This document shows positions 61,840 through 64,000 of a DNA stretch of 64,000 nt, piece after piece; positions within the stretch are counted from its first letter, which is position 1, and the number at the start of each line of letters is the position of its first letter. This DNA is from Enterococcus avium ATCC 14025. Its GTDB lineage: Bacteria; Bacillota; Bacilli; Lactobacillales; Enterococcaceae. Under the pieces are notes generated by a model. That model made no database searches. It was given only the letters and a program-made list of their open reading frames with translations, and was not told where the DNA came from. Made by a program: the position numbers and the translations under genes. The DNA lies in the NCBI RefSeq assembly GCF_000406965.1, contig NZ_KE136367.1:213090-277089 (forward strand). The letters are read 5' to 3'.

Positions 61840-62589
61840 ATGGATCATAAATTGAGCGAAACAGAACAATACCTTTGGGATTACATTGAAAGTCACATTC
61901 TCGATATTCCCAACTACTCGATCGTCAAACTTAGTGAACAGGCCAATGTTTCTACGGCTACGATTGTTCGCACAATGAAAAAGAAAGGCTATGAAGGATT
62001 CACTGCCTTTAAACATCATCTAAAGGAACAAGAAAATAAAAATATCAATTTCTCTTCATTAGATAAAGTCGATAAAGGGATTCGACGAGCTATTCTAAAG
62101 AATGAACAGGAAGTCGTCCGAACCATCAATATGATAGAAATTGGCAATATTGAAGATGCCATCCAAAAAATCAAATTCGCGGAACGAGTAATCATCTTTG
62201 CTCGAGGATTCTCAGAGATGATCGGACAGGAAATGATGGTGAAGTTTCAATTGACGGGGAAGAATTGTCAAATGCATAACGACCCAGAGATCATCAAAAA
62301 TATCAGTCGAAAACTAACCAAGCGAGATATTGTCATTTTCATTTCATTAAATGGAGAGACAAAAGAACTCGTCGTCGCCGCCAAAAATTGTTACGAGTTC
62401 GAAATCGGTTCAATTTTATTAACCGCCAACAATGCCTCCAGTCTAATGAACTATTGCGAGATTGCTTTGGTCGGCTTCAAGTCTGAAGGATCTTATTTTC
62501 CTGATTATGAAGTTCGATCAAGGCTCCCCTTACAAATCATCGCGAGAATTTTATTGGATTCCTATGCTTTACGAGTTGCGGATAGTTAA
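61840..62589 (+). CDS. RpiR-family transcriptional regulator
   Basis: A 249-aa regulator: N-terminal HTH (residues about 1-70, with LSEQANVSTATIVRTMKKKGYEGF) and a C-terminal SIS phosphosugar-binding domain (VIIFARGFSEMIGQEMMVKF, VIFISLNGETKELVVAA). It should sense the phosphosugar of the divergent tagatose/fructose operon. ATG 61840 follows an AGAAGG site at slightly long spacing. Confidence 0.9.
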   Translation: MDHKLSETEQYLWDYIESHILDIPNYSIVKLSEQANVSTATIVRTMKKKGYEGFTAFKHHLKEQENKNINFSSLDKVDKGIRRAILKNEQEVVRTINMIEIGNIEDAIQKIKFAERVIIFARGFSEMIGQEMMVKFQLTGKNCQMHNDPEIIKNISRKLTKRDIVIFISLNGETKELVVAAKNCYEFEIGSILLTANNASSLMNYCEIALVGFKSEGSYFPDYEVRSRLPLQIIARILLDSYALRVADS

Positions 62590-62652
62590 TATGCAACAAC
62601 ATATGTTCAAATAAAATGAATTAATTTAGTAAAAAGAATTTAAGCAACAGAA

Positions 62653-62690
62653 AAGGCACACATCATTAATGATGTGTGCCTTTTCTGAAC
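62653..62690. terminator. Bidirectional terminator, rpiR-like gene and dps
   Basis: A near-perfect 17-bp stem (AGAAAAGGCACACATCAT and its complement, loop TA) with flanking A- and T-rich ends. Confidence 0.85.
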
Positions 62691-62693
62691 GAA

Positions 62694-63161
62694 TTAAGCA
62701 TCGATTTCTGGTGCTTTTCCTAAATGAGCTTGGATCATCCAAATGCGTTTTTCAGTGGCTGTTTTGAATTCGATGAAGATATCTTGTGTTGGATCATCGC
62801 CTTCTTCGCCAGTAACGTCAATCCCTTTTTGATAAAGATCAGCCAAGTAACGATAGTTCTTAACAAGAATTGCTAACCGTTCTTCCATCGTACGATCCCA
62901 GCGTCCTACTTCATCAGAAATTTTTGTATTATCTGCCATTTCGCGTAATGTTGAATAAGGTGAGCCATCTAATGTAATCAAGCGTTCTGAGATCTCATCC
63001 AATTGATCATTTACATCATCCATAAAATCATCCATCATTGGGTGCAATGTCAAGAAGCCAGGGCCGCGCATATACCAATGAGTTTGGTGAATGACCATAG
63101 ACATTTGACTTAAATCGGCAACTAATTGGTTCAATACTTCTTTGGTTTTCTCAAATTTCAT
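62694..63161 (-). CDS. dps: Dps-family ferritin-like protein
   Basis: A 155-aa four-helix protein that stores iron and protects DNA from peroxide. The ferroxidase-site residues typical of Dps are visible in HQTHWYMRGPGFLTLHPMMDDF and DEISERLITLDGSP. ATG 63161 has AGGAGG 9 nt upstream; the frame to 63206 lacks a start signal. It is monocistronic, with its promoter in the gap before the comC pseudogene. Confidence 0.95.
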   Translation of the reverse strand: MKFEKTKEVLNQLVADLSQMSMVIHQTHWYMRGPGFLTLHPMMDDFMDDVNDQLDEISERLITLDGSPYSTLREMADNTKISDEVGRWDRTMEERLAILVKNYRYLADLYQKGIDVTGEEGDDPTQDIFIEFKTATEKRIWMIQAHLGKAPEIDA

Positions 63162-63272
63162 TCCTTTGTACCTCCTAATTTTTACTCTAATAAAAGCATA
63201 ATACAATTATGATAAAAGTACAAAGAAAATGCTGGTAAAGTGCTTTTTTTTCGTATCTTATTGAAAAAGGAG

Positions 63273-63962
63273 GTGAGAACAATCGTAAATTTCATTTTTG
63301 GTACAATTATTGGCTCATTTTTAGCTGTCGTTTGTGTTCGCATTCCTTGAAATGAGTCTTTGATTTATCCGCCTTCACATTGTGATCATTGCGGTCACCC
63401 GCTTCGAGCGATTGAACTGATTCCGCTACTCTCAGCTTTGAAGCAAAGATTCCATTGTACTCACTGTCAGCAAAGATTCTCTGCGCGAAGTTTTTGGTTA
63501 GAATTATTTTGCGGGATTCTCTTTGTAATTTTTTTACAGGATTTAGATTGGAAAAGCCTATGGCAAGTATTCTGGTTATTGAGCTCCCTTGTTTTAGCCG
63601 TAATCGACTGGGATCATATGATTGTCGAGATGAGAATTTTTGGGGGAACGGGAGTGATTTTATTAATTAGCGGAGCGGTTCTATTTCATCCGCATTGGTT
63701 CCAACCATTAATTGTTTGCGGAGTATTTTTCTTCAGTCAAAAAATACTCCCAGACAGTTTAGGTCTGGGAGATCTTTGGGTAATTGGATTATGGAGTTTC
63801 TTTTTATCTTGGTATGAATTGTTACAGGTCCTATTTATCGCTTCACTCAGTGGTTTGATTTTTTTCGGTTATCAGACCTTGCGTAAAAAGATTCCTGAAC
63901 AGCTGCCGTTTTTACCCTTCTTATTTATCGGCCTTCTATTATTCCTGCTAAAAAACCGTTAA
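63273..63962 (+). pseudogene. comC: Prepilin peptidase (ComC/PilD type) broken by an in-frame stop
   Basis: The reading frame starts near 63273-63290 (AGGAGGTGAG site; start codon unclear, with ATC at 63282 where an ATG would fit) as NFIFGTIIGSFLAVVCVRIP, then TGA at 63348-63350, then NESLIYPPSHCDHCGHPL in the same frame. The remainder (200 aa) has both CxxC pairs (CDHC, CTHC) and the two catalytic Asp positions (VIDWDHM, GLGDLW). An active enzyme would read through RIPxNES at the stop. Re-initiation at TTG 63360 would give a form lacking the first helix. Confidence 0.8.
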
Positions 63963-64000
63963 GCGTTCCAATGATTACGGATAAAGCCCTTACGTCCCGA
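63963..64000. other. Window end, no feature recognised
   Basis: The last 38 bases after the prepilin peptidase stop show no gene or terminator that can be supported. Confidence 0.3.

Noticed and set aside
1-64000. CRISPR arrays, prophage, defence islands
   Set aside because: No regularly spaced repeats, phage structural genes or restriction/toxin systems were found in the window.

Overview
The window reads as chromosomal DNA of a low-GC lactic acid bacterium, most likely an Enterococcus. The grounds are the strong AGGAGG ribosome binding sites, the many PTS operons, two Mga-like regulators, ribosomal protein L13/S9 with a Firmicutes-type leader, and the general look of the proteins. The species cannot be fixed from the sequence alone. 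No tRNA, rRNA, prophage or CRISPR array was seen. The one mobile element is a complete IS1182-type insertion sequence.

Layout. 1-1.0 kb: the N-terminal part of a Ser/Pro-rich secreted protein ending in a degenerate NlpC/P60-like domain, preceded by a structured leader with an intrinsic terminator. 1.7-7.1 kb: a 2-aminoethylphosphonate uptake and degradation operon (ABC importer, phnW, phnX). 7.5-11.4 kb: a MarR-controlled heterodimeric ABC exporter. 11.4-13.3 kb: a membrane-anchored alpha/beta hydrolase divergent from a TetR regulator with a twin operator. 13.4-18.5 kb: a VOC protein, then a fructose-family PTS with an AlsE-type epimerase and a PRD activator. 18.8-25.4 kb: LemA/TPM pair, AraC-GyrI regulator, M28 peptidase, LysR/YeiH pair. 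25.4-31.3 kb: CutC, a PatB/MalY aminotransferase, and a mannose-family PTS with a SIS isomerase under GntR and catabolite control. 31.5-32.3 kb: ridA behind a Thr/Ile-type leader-peptide attenuator. 32.4-37.3 kb: TraX-like protein, two MFS exporters, XRE and HxlR regulators, and a gene remnant. 37.3-40.3 kb: a TPP-riboswitch thiamine salvage operon (thiW-thiM-thiE-thiD). 40.4-46.3 kb: VOC, MazG-like, Mga-like, ASCH, macro-domain, Dus and XRE genes. 46.5-49.5 kb: a MacAB-like three-part ABC system. 49.9-52.1 kb: two AT-rich virulence-type regulators. 52.2-53.75 kb: the IS. 53.8-54.65 kb: rplM-rpsI. 55.0-57.8 kb: argG and argH separated by a structured RNA. 57.9-62.6 kb: a probable tagatose-1-phosphate pathway operon with an RpiR regulator. 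62.7-64 kb: Dps and a broken prepilin peptidase gene.

The strongest observations for follow-up are these. (1) The ridA attenuator has a 17-codon leader peptide with three Thr and four Ile codons in runs, followed by mutually exclusive terminator and antiterminator hairpins. (2) The IS has inserted into the rpsI terminator, duplicating the hairpin but leaving the U-tract on the far side, so that r-protein transcripts may run into the transposase. (3) Two uncharacterised structured RNAs (about 1090-1365 and 56211-56437) each end in an intrinsic terminator just before a gene. (4) A prepilin peptidase gene has an in-frame stop. (5) The secreted protein's NlpC/P60 fold has lost its catalytic Cys and His.
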